Program-made: the position numbers and the translations under genes
NCBI RefSeq assembly: GCF_001905595.1
Contig: NZ_LIXI01000002.1
Location: 620,001 to 684,000 of the forward strand
Length of the DNA stretch: 64,000 bases
Source: Streptomyces sp. CB00316
Lineage (GTDB): Bacteria > Actinomycetota > Actinomycetes > Streptomycetales > Streptomycetaceae
Direction: 5' to 3'
The notes under the pieces: generated by a model
What the model was told of the DNA's origin: nothing
The model's database searches: none
Seen by the model: the letters and a program-made list of their open reading frames with translations, nothing else
Part shown: piece after piece, positions 22,583 to 30,648 of the stretch
How positions within the stretch are numbered: position 1 is the stretch's first letter
Layout: each line of letters starts with the position of its first letter

Positions 22583-23200
22583 ATGGGGCGTCGGCTTGTA
22601 CCGCTCACCTTGGACAACCTTCAGGATCTCCCCGAGCGCTGCTGCGCGTGCGTCTTCTGGGAGCTTGACCCGGTCAGCGGGGAAGCCGCGGTAGAGGCGG
22701 GCAAGCCGGAGCTGGAGAAAGAGGCCTGGATCTCCGCGGTGCTCCTGGAGTGGGGCTCCTGCGGCCGGGTGGTCTACGTGGACGACGTCCCGGCGGGGTT
22801 CGTCCTCTATGCGCCGCCTGCGTATGTTCCGCGCTCGACGGCCTTCCCCACCAGCCCGGTCTCCCCCGACGCCGTTCAGCTCATCACCGGTTTGATCGTT
22901 CCGGGGTATCAGGGCCAGGGGCTCGGTCGTGTCATGGTGCAGACGGTGGCCAAGGACGTGCTGCGCCGGGGTTTCAAGGCGATCGAGGCGTTCGGGGATG
23001 CCCGGGCGGAGGAGTTCGGCTGTGTGCTTCCGGCGGATCACCTGCTGGCGGTCGGCTTCAAGACCGTGCGGCCCCACCCGCGATATCCGCGGCTGAGGCT
23101 GGAACTGCGGACGACGCTCTCCTGGAAGGAGGACGTCGAGATGGCTCTCGACCGGCTCCTGGGAGCAGTGCAGAAGGAACCGGCGTTGCGCCCGCTCTGA
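22583..23200 (+). CDS. GNAT-family acetyltransferase
   Basis: A 205-residue protein with a GNAT acetyl-CoA-binding signature (LIVPGYQGQGLGRVMVQ), substrate unknown. It follows parB in the way known from other Streptomyces. The start is ATG 22583 with GAGGGA about ten bases upstream. It has no signal peptide or membrane segment. It converges on trxA with a terminator and parS between them. Confidence 0.85.
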   Translation: MGRRLVPLTLDNLQDLPERCCACVFWELDPVSGEAAVEAGKPELEKEAWISAVLLEWGSCGRVVYVDDVPAGFVLYAPPAYVPRSTAFPTSPVSPDAVQLITGLIVPGYQGQGLGRVMVQTVAKDVLRRGFKAIEAFGDARAEEFGCVLPADHLLAVGFKTVRPHPRYPRLRLELRTTLSWKEDVEMALDRLLGAVQKEPALRPL

Positions 23201-23220
23201 CCGGGCTCGGACGGCTGCGG

Positions 23221-23256
23221 AAACGGGCCCACCCCGCTGAGGGGATGGGCCCGTTT
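23221..23256. terminator. Terminator between GNAT gene and trxA, fused to parS
   Basis: AAACGGGCCCA and TGGGCCCGTTT form the stem outside a G/C-rich loop. The right arm's GTTT is also the first four bases of the adjoining parS site. Confidence 0.75.
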
Positions 23257-23266
23257 CACGTGAAAC
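23253..23266. other. parS: parS site
   Basis: An exact GTTTCACGTGAAAC in the convergent intergenic region, overlapping the terminator arm by four bases. Confidence 0.9.
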
Positions 23267-23283
23267 ATCGCACCAGGGCGCAG

Positions 23284-23616
23284 TTACTTGGTGATGAAGC
23301 CTTCGAGGTCGCGGAGGATCGCGGCCTTCGGCTTGGCGCCGACGATGGTCTTGGCGACCTCGCCGCCCTGGTAGACGTTCAGGGTCGGGATGGACATCAC
23401 GCCGTACTTGGCAGCGGTGGCCGGGTTCTCGTCGATGTTGAGCTTGACGATCTCGATCTGGTCGCCGTGCTCCGCTGCGATCGCTTCCAGCGAGGGAGCG
23501 ATCTGACGGCACGGGCCGCACCAGGCAGCCCAGAAGTCGACCAGAACGGGCTTCTCGCTCTTGAGGACGACATCATCGAACGTGTCGTCGGTTACGTGCT
23601 TCAGGTCGCCGGCCAC
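23284..23616 (-). CDS. trxA: Thioredoxin
   Basis: A 110-residue cytoplasmic thioredoxin with the active site WCGPC at residues 32-36 and the conserved cis-proline in MSIPTLNVY. It reduces protein disulfides using electrons from TrxB. It lies 44 bp downstream of trxB on the same strand, so trxBA is one transcript from the SigR-like promoter at 24701-24727. Confidence 0.97.
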   Translation of the reverse strand: MAGDLKHVTDDTFDDVVLKSEKPVLVDFWAAWCGPCRQIAPSLEAIAAEHGDQIEIVKLNIDENPATAAKYGVMSIPTLNVYQGGEVAKTIVGAKPKAAILRDLEGFITK

Positions 23617-23660
23617 GGCGGCCTCCTTAGTCTCTCGGGGTGGGCGTGCGGTGGGGAAGT

Positions 23661-24632
23661 TCAGACTGCCGGGGTCTTCTCCGGTTCGGCGGGCTCCACG
23701 TCCGCCAGTGCGGCGAGGAAGCGCTCGGCGTCCAGCGCCGCGGAGCAGCCGGTGCCCGCAGCGGTGATGGCCTGCCGGTAGGTGTGGTCGACCACGTCAC
23801 CGGCGCCGAAGACACCGGTCAGGTTGGTGCGGGTGGAGGGCGCTTCGACCTTCAGGTACCCCTCGTCGTCGAGCTCCAGCTGGCCCTTGAAGAGCTCGGT
23901 GCGCGGGTCGTGCCCGACGGCGATGAAGAGGCCGGTCACCGGAAGCTCGGAGAGCTCGCCGGTCTTGGTGTTCCGCAGGGTCAGGCCCGAGAGCTTCTGC
24001 TCACCCTTGACCTCGGCGACCTCGCTGTCCCAGGCGAACTTGATCTTCGGGTCGGCGAAGGCCCGGTCCTGCATCGCCTTGGAGGCACGCAGGGTGTCGC
24101 GACGGTGGACGATCGTTACGGACTTGGCGAAGCGGGAGAGGAAGGTCGCCTCCTCCATGGCCGTGTCGCCGCCGCCGACCACGGCGATGTCGTGGTCCTT
24201 GAAGAAGAAGCCGTCGCAGGTGGCGCACCAGGAGACGCCGCGGCCGGAGAGGGCGTCCTCGTTGGGCAGTCCGAGCTTGCGGTGCTGGGAGCCGGTGGTG
24301 ACGATGACGGCCTTCGCGCGGTGCACGGTGCCGGCCGTGTCGGTGACCGTCTTGATGTCGCCGGTGAGGTCCACCGCGACGACATCGTCGGGAACCAGCT
24401 CGGCGCCGAAGCGTTCGGCCTGGGCCCGCATGTTGTCCATGAGCTCGGGGCCCATGATGCCGTCCTGGAAGCCGGGGAAGTTCTCCACGTCGGTGGTGTT
24501 CATCAGTGCGCCGCCGGCCGTGACCGCGCCTTCGAAGACCAGCGGGTTCAGTGAGGCACGAGCGGTGTAGAGCGCGGCGGTGTACCCGGCCGGTCCGGAG
24601 CCGATGATGATCACATTACGGACGTCGCTCAC
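23661..24632 (-). CDS. trxB: Thioredoxin reductase
   Basis: A 323-residue NADPH:thioredoxin flavoenzyme. The FAD motif is [18 protein letters not shown], the redox-active CATC lies in [13 protein letters not shown], the NADPH motif is [12 protein letters not shown], and the C-terminal FAD motif is [15 protein letters not shown]. It starts at GTG 24632 with GAGGAAG upstream. It is the first gene of trxBA. The oxidative-stress sigma factor SigR is known to drive trxBA in S. coelicolor, and a matching promoter is visible here. Confidence 0.97.
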   Translation of the reverse strand: MSDVRNVIIIGSGPAGYTAALYTARASLNPLVFEGAVTAGGALMNTTDVENFPGFQDGIMGPELMDNMRAQAERFGAELVPDDVVAVDLTGDIKTVTDTAGTVHRAKAVIVTTGSQHRKLGLPNEDALSGRGVSWCATCDGFFFKDHDIAVVGGGDTAMEEATFLSRFAKSVTIVHRRDTLRASKAMQDRAFADPKIKFAWDSEVAEVKGEQKLSGLTLRNTKTGELSELPVTGLFIAVGHDPRTELFKGQLELDDEGYLKVEAPSTRTNLTGVFGAGDVVDHTYRQAITAAGTGCSAALDAERFLAALADVEPAEPEKTPAV

Positions 24633-24700
24633 GGGTTCTTCCTCGTCTCTGCAGACTGCCTACTGCCTATGGGGTCGGTTCAACGACTCTCACCCCACCC

Positions 24701-24727
24701 AACGGATCCTACGGGTGTTGCATTCCC
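24701..24727 (-). promoter_or_regulatory. SigR-type promoter of trxBA
   Basis: Read leftward, GGGAAT (complement at 24722-24727) and GTT (complement at 24701-24703) are separated by exactly 18 bases, matching the SigR consensus GGAAT-N18-GTT. It lies 70-95 bp before the trxB start. Confidence 0.85.
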
Positions 24728-24745
24728 GACGTGCCGTAGCGGTCC

Positions 24746-25744
24746 TCAGGGGCGGTCGTACGCCTCTGTGAGCAGCAGTCGACCGGTCGACCCGGGAGCG
24801 GTGTCCACGCAGGAGGAGGCGACGACATAGGCCTGCACGCGGGTGGGATCGCTCGGGTGTGGAAGGACGACGAGGAAGGCGTCCGTCCCCTGATAGGTCC
24901 CCTCGTCGATGGCGAGGGCCGGTGTGGTACGGCCGGTGGCCTGCTGCACGCACGGGGGTACGGCGACGGCAGGGGCGATGAGCGGGCTCCTGGAGGCCTT
25001 GGTGCCGGAGGGCTCAGCCTCGGGTACCGCCTGCTCGTCCTTGCTTGGTGACTGCTTCTGCCCGGTGAAGTCCTCCGTGCCGGCTCCGCCGCCCAGAAGG
25101 TCCTGGACCTTGGTTTCGAGAGTCTCCGGGGAGTAGCCGTGCGTCGCGCCTTCCGAGGCGCTGACGGCCCGGTCGGCGGCCGCGCCCGTCGAATCGGAGG
25201 ACGACGACAGGTTCTGGAGGAAGAGGACGCTCATGCCGATGAGTGCGGCGCCGCACGCGGTGCCCAGGAACACCGCACGCCGACGGCGTCGGGTGTGGCT
25301 GCGCCCGGGTCCGGTGGACCCATGAGGGCTGCCCGCCGGGCGGGCCGGGGAGAAACCGGTGCGGGGCGTCACGGAGGACGATTCGCCGGTCTCCGCGCTC
25401 TCTGTTTCACGTGAAACATCGGCATCTTCACGTGAAGCATCGGCATCGCGTGAAACAGCGGGGGCCCCACCGGCCCCTTCATCCGCCGGGGAGCCCGGAC
25501 AGGCCTCGGCGGCGAGCGCCGCGTCGATCCGGGCGGCGATGTCTCCGGGCATCGGCTCGGGGTCCGGCAGGGCGCCGAGCAACTCGCGGACCTCTTCCAG
25601 GGAGTCCCGTACCTCCGCGCACAGCTCGCACTCCGCGAGGTGGTCGCGGATCTCTGCCGCGCGGGAAGGGGTGAGCAGCCCCTCGGTGAGATCGGAGATC
25701 TCGGAGACCTCCGGGTGCTGGGCCGTGCCAGTCGTGGATGTCAC
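24746..25744 (-). CDS. Zinc-finger anti-sigma factor with membrane anchor (SigM partner)
   Basis: A 332-residue protein. The N-terminal zf-HC2 anti-sigma domain has the H-x3-C-x2-C pattern in RDHLAECELCAEV. A disordered middle is followed by a basic stretch and one transmembrane helix (AVFLGTACGAALIGMSVLFL), then an extracytoplasmic C-terminus. It starts at GTG 25744 overlapping the sigM stop, so sigma and anti-sigma factors are co-translated. Its coding sequence contains a perfect parS and two degenerate copies. It probably holds SigM at the membrane until a surface signal arrives (inference). Confidence 0.88.
   Translation of the reverse strand: MTSTTGTAQHPEVSEISDLTEGLLTPSRAAEIRDHLAECELCAEVRDSLEEVRELLGALPDPEPMPGDIAARIDAALAAEACPGSPADEGAGGAPAVSRDADASREDADVSRETESAETGESSSVTPRTGFSPARPAGSPHGSTGPGRSHTRRRRRAVFLGTACGAALIGMSVLFLQNLSSSSDSTGAAADRAVSASEGATHGYSPETLETKVQDLLGGGAGTEDFTGQKQSPSKDEQAVPEAEPSGTKASRSPLIAPAVAVPPCVQQATGRTTPALAIDEGTYQGTDAFLVVLPHPSDPTRVQAYVVASSCVDTAPGSTGRLLLTEAYDRP
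25404..25417. other. parS: parS site inside the anti-sigma gene
   Basis: An exact GTTTCACGTGAAAC within coding sequence, translated on the minus strand as part of VSRET. Two degenerate copies follow at about 25426-25437 and 25447-25457. Confidence 0.9.
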
Positions 25745-26499
25745 GGGCGTCCACCTCCTCCCTTCACAGCGGCTGGGTCGTTCGCTCCTGCGTCGTTCGG
25801 TCCTGACGCAGGTGGGACGGATGCACCGGGCGTCCGGTTCCTTCCGGTGATGTGGCTCGCCCCGTCGGCGCCCTCGTCGCCGGCGGCGCCGCGCAGGTGC
25901 CGGACCAGGGGAGCCAGTCTCGCCCGTCCCCGGGCACACCGGCTCTTCACGGTCCCGGTCGGGACGCCCAGGATGCCGGCGGCCTCGGCCACGGGATAAC
26001 CCTGCATGTCGACCAGGACGAGGGCCGCACGCTGCTCGGCGGGGAGGGTGGCCAGGGCGGCGAAGAGCTGGCGGTGCAGATCCTGCCGTTCGGCGGGGGC
26101 CTCGGCCGACTCGTGGGGTTCCAGGAGCTGGTCGAGCCGTTCCGCGTCGTCCACCGGTGACGTCTTGCGGGAGGCCGCTTTACGGACCCGGTCGAGACAG
26201 GCGTTGACGGTGATGCGGTGCAGCCAGGTCGTGACGGCGGACTGGCCGCGGAAGGTGTGGGCGGCCCGGAAGGCGGAGACGAGGGCGTCCTGGACGGCGT
26301 CGGCCGCCTCTTCCCTGTCCCCGAGGGTGCGCAGCGCCACGGCCCACAGCCGCTCACGGTGGCGCCGTACGAGTACACCGAAGGCGTCGGGGTCGCCCGC
26401 CACATGGAGGGCGAGCAGGTCCGCGTCGCCCGGCGCCTCTGGTGGAACGGCATCCACCGTGCTCCCCCTCCGAACCGGATCCGATGTCGTGTGCCACAT
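25741..26499 (-). CDS. sigM: ECF RNA polymerase sigma factor, SigM-like
   Basis: A 252-residue ECF sigma factor. Region 2 is DADLLALHVAGDPDAFGVLV to RGQSAVTTWLHRITVNACLD. Region 4 is LPAEQRAALVLVDMQGYPVAEAA plus VPTGTVKSRCARGRARL. Gene order next to trxBA and murJ matches sigM of S. coelicolor. The start is uncertain: ATG 26499, or GTG 26457 with GGGGGAG five bases upstream. The stop overlaps the anti-sigma start. I saw no clear autoregulatory promoter. Confidence 0.92.
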   Translation of the reverse strand: MWHTTSDPVRRGSTVDAVPPEAPGDADLLALHVAGDPDAFGVLVRRHRERLWAVALRTLGDREEAADAVQDALVSAFRAAHTFRGQSAVTTWLHRITVNACLDRVRKAASRKTSPVDDAERLDQLLEPHESAEAPAERQDLHRQLFAALATLPAEQRAALVLVDMQGYPVAEAAGILGVPTGTVKSRCARGRARLAPLVRHLRGAAGDEGADGASHITGRNRTPGASVPPASGPNDAGANDPAAVKGGGGRP

Positions 26500-26557
26500 T
26501 AACGGGCCGCTCGCCGGGTGATCAGGGCCGGTGCGGAGTCTCCACACCAGCTCCTGA

Positions 26558-28303
26558 TCAGCCGAGGACGGAGATGTCGTTGATCCCGCCGCGATAGCCG
26601 CCTGTGCCGTCCGCGGGCAGTTCCGTGATGTGGATCAGGACGTAGCGCGTCCGGACGGGCTTCTCCAGCTCCTCCTTGAGCGTCTTCCCCGCGATCTTCT
26701 TTCCGACGATCTGCTGGGGGAAGTCCGCCGACGAGGAGGGTGACGAGGAGGCGTCCGGATCCGCGGCGAGCACCGCCGTCGTCTGACCGCTGCGGTACAT
26801 GTCCACATCGATGGAGCGGACGTTCTGGACCTTACCCAGGTCGACGATGATCCCGCTGCCCTGCCGGCGCTGGGGAAGGTTGCCGAAGTTGGCGAAGCCC
26901 AGGTAGCGGTTGGTGACCCACGCCGTGGAGGAGTCGTCGTCGATGACGTTCTGAACGTCCCCCGGCCTGATCCCCGAACCGTCGGGCATGAACTCGGTGG
27001 CGTCCGCGATGGTCAGCGGCTTGGGCGGGGCGGGTGCCGGCTTCTCGTCGTCGGTCGGCTGGGTGACGCCGGTGTCGTCGGAGCCCTTGCGCTGGTCGAG
27101 CAGGATCTCCGCGAGCTGCCAGCTGCCGAGGCCGAGCGCGGCGATGAGCAGTGCCGAGACGCTCCACTTGAGTACCCGTCCGGTACGGCTCTGGAGGGGC
27201 GCCGGAGGGGCCGCAAGCACCGGCTGGGTCACGGACGACGGATGGGTGGACGGCCTTCCGTAGGTGCCCTGCTGATAGGTCGTCCGCTGGTAGACCGGCT
27301 GCTGGTAAACGGGCTGGGCGGCGAACGTGGGCTCGGGCGGCAGGACGCGCGGCATGGCCGCGACGGCCTTGGCCAGTTCGTCCGGAGTCGTGCAGGGCGG
27401 TTCCTGACGGGAGGCGGTGGCCCCGTCGTTGGCGAGGGCGCGCATGGCGAGCTCGGAGAGGCCGCGGTGGACGCCGGCGCGGACCTGGTCCGGGGCGATG
27501 AGTCCCATGCCCTTGGGCAGCCCGGAGAGACCGTACGCGTCGTTCTCGTACGGCCAGCGCTTGGTCAGCGCCGCGTACAGGAGTGCGCCGATCGCCTCGG
27601 TGTCCTGACGCAGGGGGCGTTCGGAGGTGATGCCGCGCAGGGCGGCGTTCACGGCGAGGCCGCGGATCCGGTACTGGCCGGTGGAACTGCGCAGTACGGC
27701 GCCGGGGGTGAGGCGAAGGTGCGTCAGGCCCTCACGGTGGGCCGCCGCCATCGCGTGGGAGAGCTGGCTGACGAGTTGGTAGGCGTCGTGGGCGTCCATC
27801 GGTCCGGCGGCCAGCAGAGCGGTGAGCTCGGTGGCGTCCGGGAGCCATTCGTGGACGACGTAGACGAGATCGTCCTCCTCGACGGCGTCCAGGACCTGGA
27901 CGAAGCGGGGGTCGCCGAGCAGCGCGGACGACCGGGCCGCGGCCAGCACGGAGCGGGCCCGGGGGTGGTTCGCGGGCAGCAGGTGGACGCCGACCGCGCG
28001 GCGCAGCTTCTCGTCGACCGCCCGCCAGCTGCTGAAGCCGTCCAGACGGGTGACGCACTCCTCGAGGCGGTAGCGCTCGGCCAGTTTGTGGCCGCTGTGT
28101 ACATCGGGGGTCGCCGGAACGGCCTCGGAACGTGCCCGCCCGCCGTCGTGACCCTTGGGGTTCTCGGGCGTCTGGGGGCTCGCGCCCTCGGTGTCCTCGG
28201 CCTGCGCCGTTCCGTCGTTCGTGGCCTTGTCCGCCTTGGCGGCCAGCGGCTCGTCGCCGCCGTTGTCGGCCACGTCGACGGCAGCCGTGCTACGTTCCGC
28301 CAC
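26558..28303 (-). CDS. Pseudokinase-like membrane protein upstream of sigM
   Basis: A 581-residue protein. The first 95 residues are disordered. A Ser/Thr-kinase-like fold follows (about 95-310) in which the catalytic HRD and DFG motifs are replaced (HLRLTPGAVL and IRGLAV), so phosphotransfer is unlikely. One membrane helix lies near residues 380-405 (SVSALLIAALGLGSWQLAEI). The outer domain (about 430-581) resembles a discoidin or sugar-binding fold. It is cotranscribed with murJ, 130 bp downstream. By analogy with the mycobacterial MviN pseudokinase system, it may regulate lipid II flipping; that is inference. Confidence 0.82.
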   Translation of the reverse strand: MAERSTAAVDVADNGGDEPLAAKADKATNDGTAQAEDTEGASPQTPENPKGHDGGRARSEAVPATPDVHSGHKLAERYRLEECVTRLDGFSSWRAVDEKLRRAVGVHLLPANHPRARSVLAAARSSALLGDPRFVQVLDAVEEDDLVYVVHEWLPDATELTALLAAGPMDAHDAYQLVSQLSHAMAAAHREGLTHLRLTPGAVLRSSTGQYRIRGLAVNAALRGITSERPLRQDTEAIGALLYAALTKRWPYENDAYGLSGLPKGMGLIAPDQVRAGVHRGLSELAMRALANDGATASRQEPPCTTPDELAKAVAAMPRVLPPEPTFAAQPVYQQPVYQRTTYQQGTYGRPSTHPSSVTQPVLAAPPAPLQSRTGRVLKWSVSALLIAALGLGSWQLAEILLDQRKGSDDTGVTQPTDDEKPAPAPPKPLTIADATEFMPDGSGIRPGDVQNVIDDDSSTAWVTNRYLGFANFGNLPQRRQGSGIIVDLGKVQNVRSIDVDMYRSGQTTAVLAADPDASSSPSSSADFPQQIVGKKIAGKTLKEELEKPVRTRYVLIHITELPADGTGGYRGGINDISVLG

Positions 28304-28432
28304 CGTCGTTCCTGCCTCCCCATCCGTTGCGCGAAGCCGGCCAGCTCGCCACAGTCACGCCAATTGTGCCCACACTCCGGCGCTATCCACGACACGCGGA
28401 GTCCGGCGATGGTTGTGCGGCCGTGCGCTCAT

Positions 28433-30598
28433 TCAGCGTCCGAGCCGTCCACGGACCATGCCGACCAGGCCGTTGACCTCCTCGATGCGCATCTTCTTCG
28501 CGGCGACGAAGAAGACGCCCATGAGGAGGGTGCCGCCACAGATCAGCGCAGCCAGCGATCCGAGAGCGCCCGAGCCGAGAAGTTCGAGGATCGCGAATCC
28601 GATGCCGCCGCCGATGACGGCCGCGGGTACCGCCGCCATGCAGAGCCGGGCGTAGGTCCGCACGATATGCGCACCGTCCAGGTCGCCGCCGAGCCGGGTG
28701 CGCAGTCGGCGCCAGGCGACACCGACGCCGACCGCGTAGGCCAGACCGTAGGAGAAGGCCATGCCGACGACGGCCCAGCGGGCGGGCAGGACGACGTAGC
28801 AGAGGGCGGAGGCGGCGGCGTTGACGGCCGCCACGATGACCGTGTTGTAGAAGGGAGTGCGGGTGTCCTCGTACGCGTAGAAGCCGCGGAGTACGACGTA
28901 CTGCACGGAGTACGGGATCAGGCCGAGGGCGAACGCCATCAGGATGAAGCCCATGGACCGGGCGGCCTCGGCGCCGCTGGAGGCGTACAGCAGGGTGCAC
29001 ATCGGCAGGCCGAGCGCGAGGAAGGTGAATGCGACCGGGACGATGGCGACGGCGGAGTTGCGCAGGCCCTGCGAGATGTCGTCCCGGACCGCGCCGGGGT
29101 CGTTGTCGTGGGCGGCCCGGGAGATGCGGGGCAGCAGCGCGGCCATGACGGAGACCGTGATGATGGCCTGCGGCATGCCCCAGATCAGCTGGGCGTTGGA
29201 GTAGGCCAGGAAGCCGGTGCCGTCCTTGCCGGCCAGCTTGCCCGCCGAGGTGGCGAGCTGGGTGACGACCAGGACGCCCGCCTGGTTGGCCAGGACGAAC
29301 AGTACGGTCCACTTGGCCAGCTTGACCGTCTTGCCGAGCCCGTGGCCCTTCCAGTCGAAGCGGGGGCGGAAGCGGAAGCCCGCCTCGCGCAGGTACGGGA
29401 TCATCGCCAGCGCCTGGACGACCAGCCCGAGAAGGGTGCCGATACCCAGCAGCCGGACGCCCTCCGGCGGGATGGTGTCCACGCCCATCCGGGACTCGGC
29501 GGAGGTGCCGTAGACCCAGATGAAGAGGCCGAACGTGATGATCATGACGATGTTGTTGAGGACCGGGGTCCACATCATCGCGCCGAACTTGCCCCGGGCG
29601 TTGAGGATCTGACCCATCACCACGTGCACGCCCATGAAGAAGATGGTGGGCAGGCAGTACCGGGCGAAGGTGACGGCGACGCTGTTGGCGGCGACATCGT
29701 CGGCGATGGTGTTCGACATCAGCTGGATGAGCACCGGCGCGACGAGCACCGCGATGGCCACGATCAGGCCGAGCGCGACCATCACCAGGGTCAGCAGCCG
29801 GTTGGCGAAGGCCTCGCCGCCGTCCTCGTCGTCCTTCATCGCGCGGACGAGCTGCGGGACGAAGACCGAGTTGAGTCCGCCGCCGACGGTGAGGATGTAG
29901 ATCATGGTCGGCAGCGTGTACGCGATGGTGAAGCTGTCACCGAGCAGTGCGGCACCGAGAGCCGCGGTGATCACCAGGGAGCGGATGAAGCCGGTGAGCC
30001 GGGAGACGAGGGTGCCGGCCGCCATCAGCGCACTGGACTTCAGCACCCCGGAGACCCGCCCGCCGCCGGACTTCGACGGGGCGGGACCGGGGGCGGGTTC
30101 CGGCTCGGGCGGGCCCGGGACCTTCCTCGACCCTTCCTGGTCCCGGAAGAGGTGGGCGAAGGCGTCCGGCTCCTGCCGGTCGTCCGACGCCTGCGTGACC
30201 AGGTCGTCGACGCCGACGAACTGCGTGGTCGCCGGACGGTCGCCGTACGGGAGGTGGCGTGAGGGCCCCGAGGGCTCGGGAGGCGGTGTCTGGGCCCAGA
30301 TGCGCGGGTCGGGGGCGTACGGGGCCGCGGGCGGCTGCTGGTACAGCGCCGACGGCTCCTGGTAGGTGCCGGGGGGCGGCGGCGGGTGGGACGCCCGGTC
30401 GTAGAGCGCCTCGCCCACCGGGTCCTGGGCCGCGAGGTCCTGCGCCCGGTAGGGGTCGTCCTCGTAGGCGTGCTGGAGGTACGGGTCGGGCGGCGCCTGC
30501 CCGCCGCCCTGTCCCGCGTCCGGAGGGGCGGGGGGCCCGGACGGAGACCCTGCTCCGCCGGCGCCCTGGCCGCGGTCACCGTCGTACGGCGCGTTCAT
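28433..30598 (-). CDS. murJ: Lipid II flippase MurJ (MviN)
   Basis: A 721-residue protein. The N-terminal 185 residues are Pro/Gln/Gly-rich and cytosolic, followed by a MATE-like MurJ core of fourteen membrane helices (VSRLTGFIRSLVITAALG to the C-terminus). It moves lipid II across the membrane for peptidoglycan synthesis. I chose ATG 30598 with GAGGTAGGGG upstream; TTG 30652 overlaps the preceding stop and would add 18 residues. It sits between a DUF6049 protein and the pseudokinase, the usual actinobacterial murJ cluster. Confidence 0.93.
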   Translation of the reverse strand: MNAPYDGDRGQGAGGAGSPSGPPAPPDAGQGGGQAPPDPYLQHAYEDDPYRAQDLAAQDPVGEALYDRASHPPPPPGTYQEPSALYQQPPAAPYAPDPRIWAQTPPPEPSGPSRHLPYGDRPATTQFVGVDDLVTQASDDRQEPDAFAHLFRDQEGSRKVPGPPEPEPAPGPAPSKSGGGRVSGVLKSSALMAAGTLVSRLTGFIRSLVITAALGAALLGDSFTIAYTLPTMIYILTVGGGLNSVFVPQLVRAMKDDEDGGEAFANRLLTLVMVALGLIVAIAVLVAPVLIQLMSNTIADDVAANSVAVTFARYCLPTIFFMGVHVVMGQILNARGKFGAMMWTPVLNNIVMIITFGLFIWVYGTSAESRMGVDTIPPEGVRLLGIGTLLGLVVQALAMIPYLREAGFRFRPRFDWKGHGLGKTVKLAKWTVLFVLANQAGVLVVTQLATSAGKLAGKDGTGFLAYSNAQLIWGMPQAIITVSVMAALLPRISRAAHDNDPGAVRDDISQGLRNSAVAIVPVAFTFLALGLPMCTLLYASSGAEAARSMGFILMAFALGLIPYSVQYVVLRGFYAYEDTRTPFYNTVIVAAVNAAASALCYVVLPARWAVVGMAFSYGLAYAVGVGVAWRRLRTRLGGDLDGAHIVRTYARLCMAAVPAAVIGGGIGFAILELLGSGALGSLAALICGGTLLMGVFFVAAKKMRIEEVNGLVGMVRGRLGR

Positions 30599-30648
30599 CG
30601 AAACCCCTACCTCATCGTCCCCGGCCGGCCGGCCATGACGGACATCGC

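Noticed and set aside
27242..30262. 1006-codon open frame opposite the pseudokinase and murJ
   Set aside because: His/Arg/Asp/Gly-rich antisense frame, with murJ clearly the real gene.
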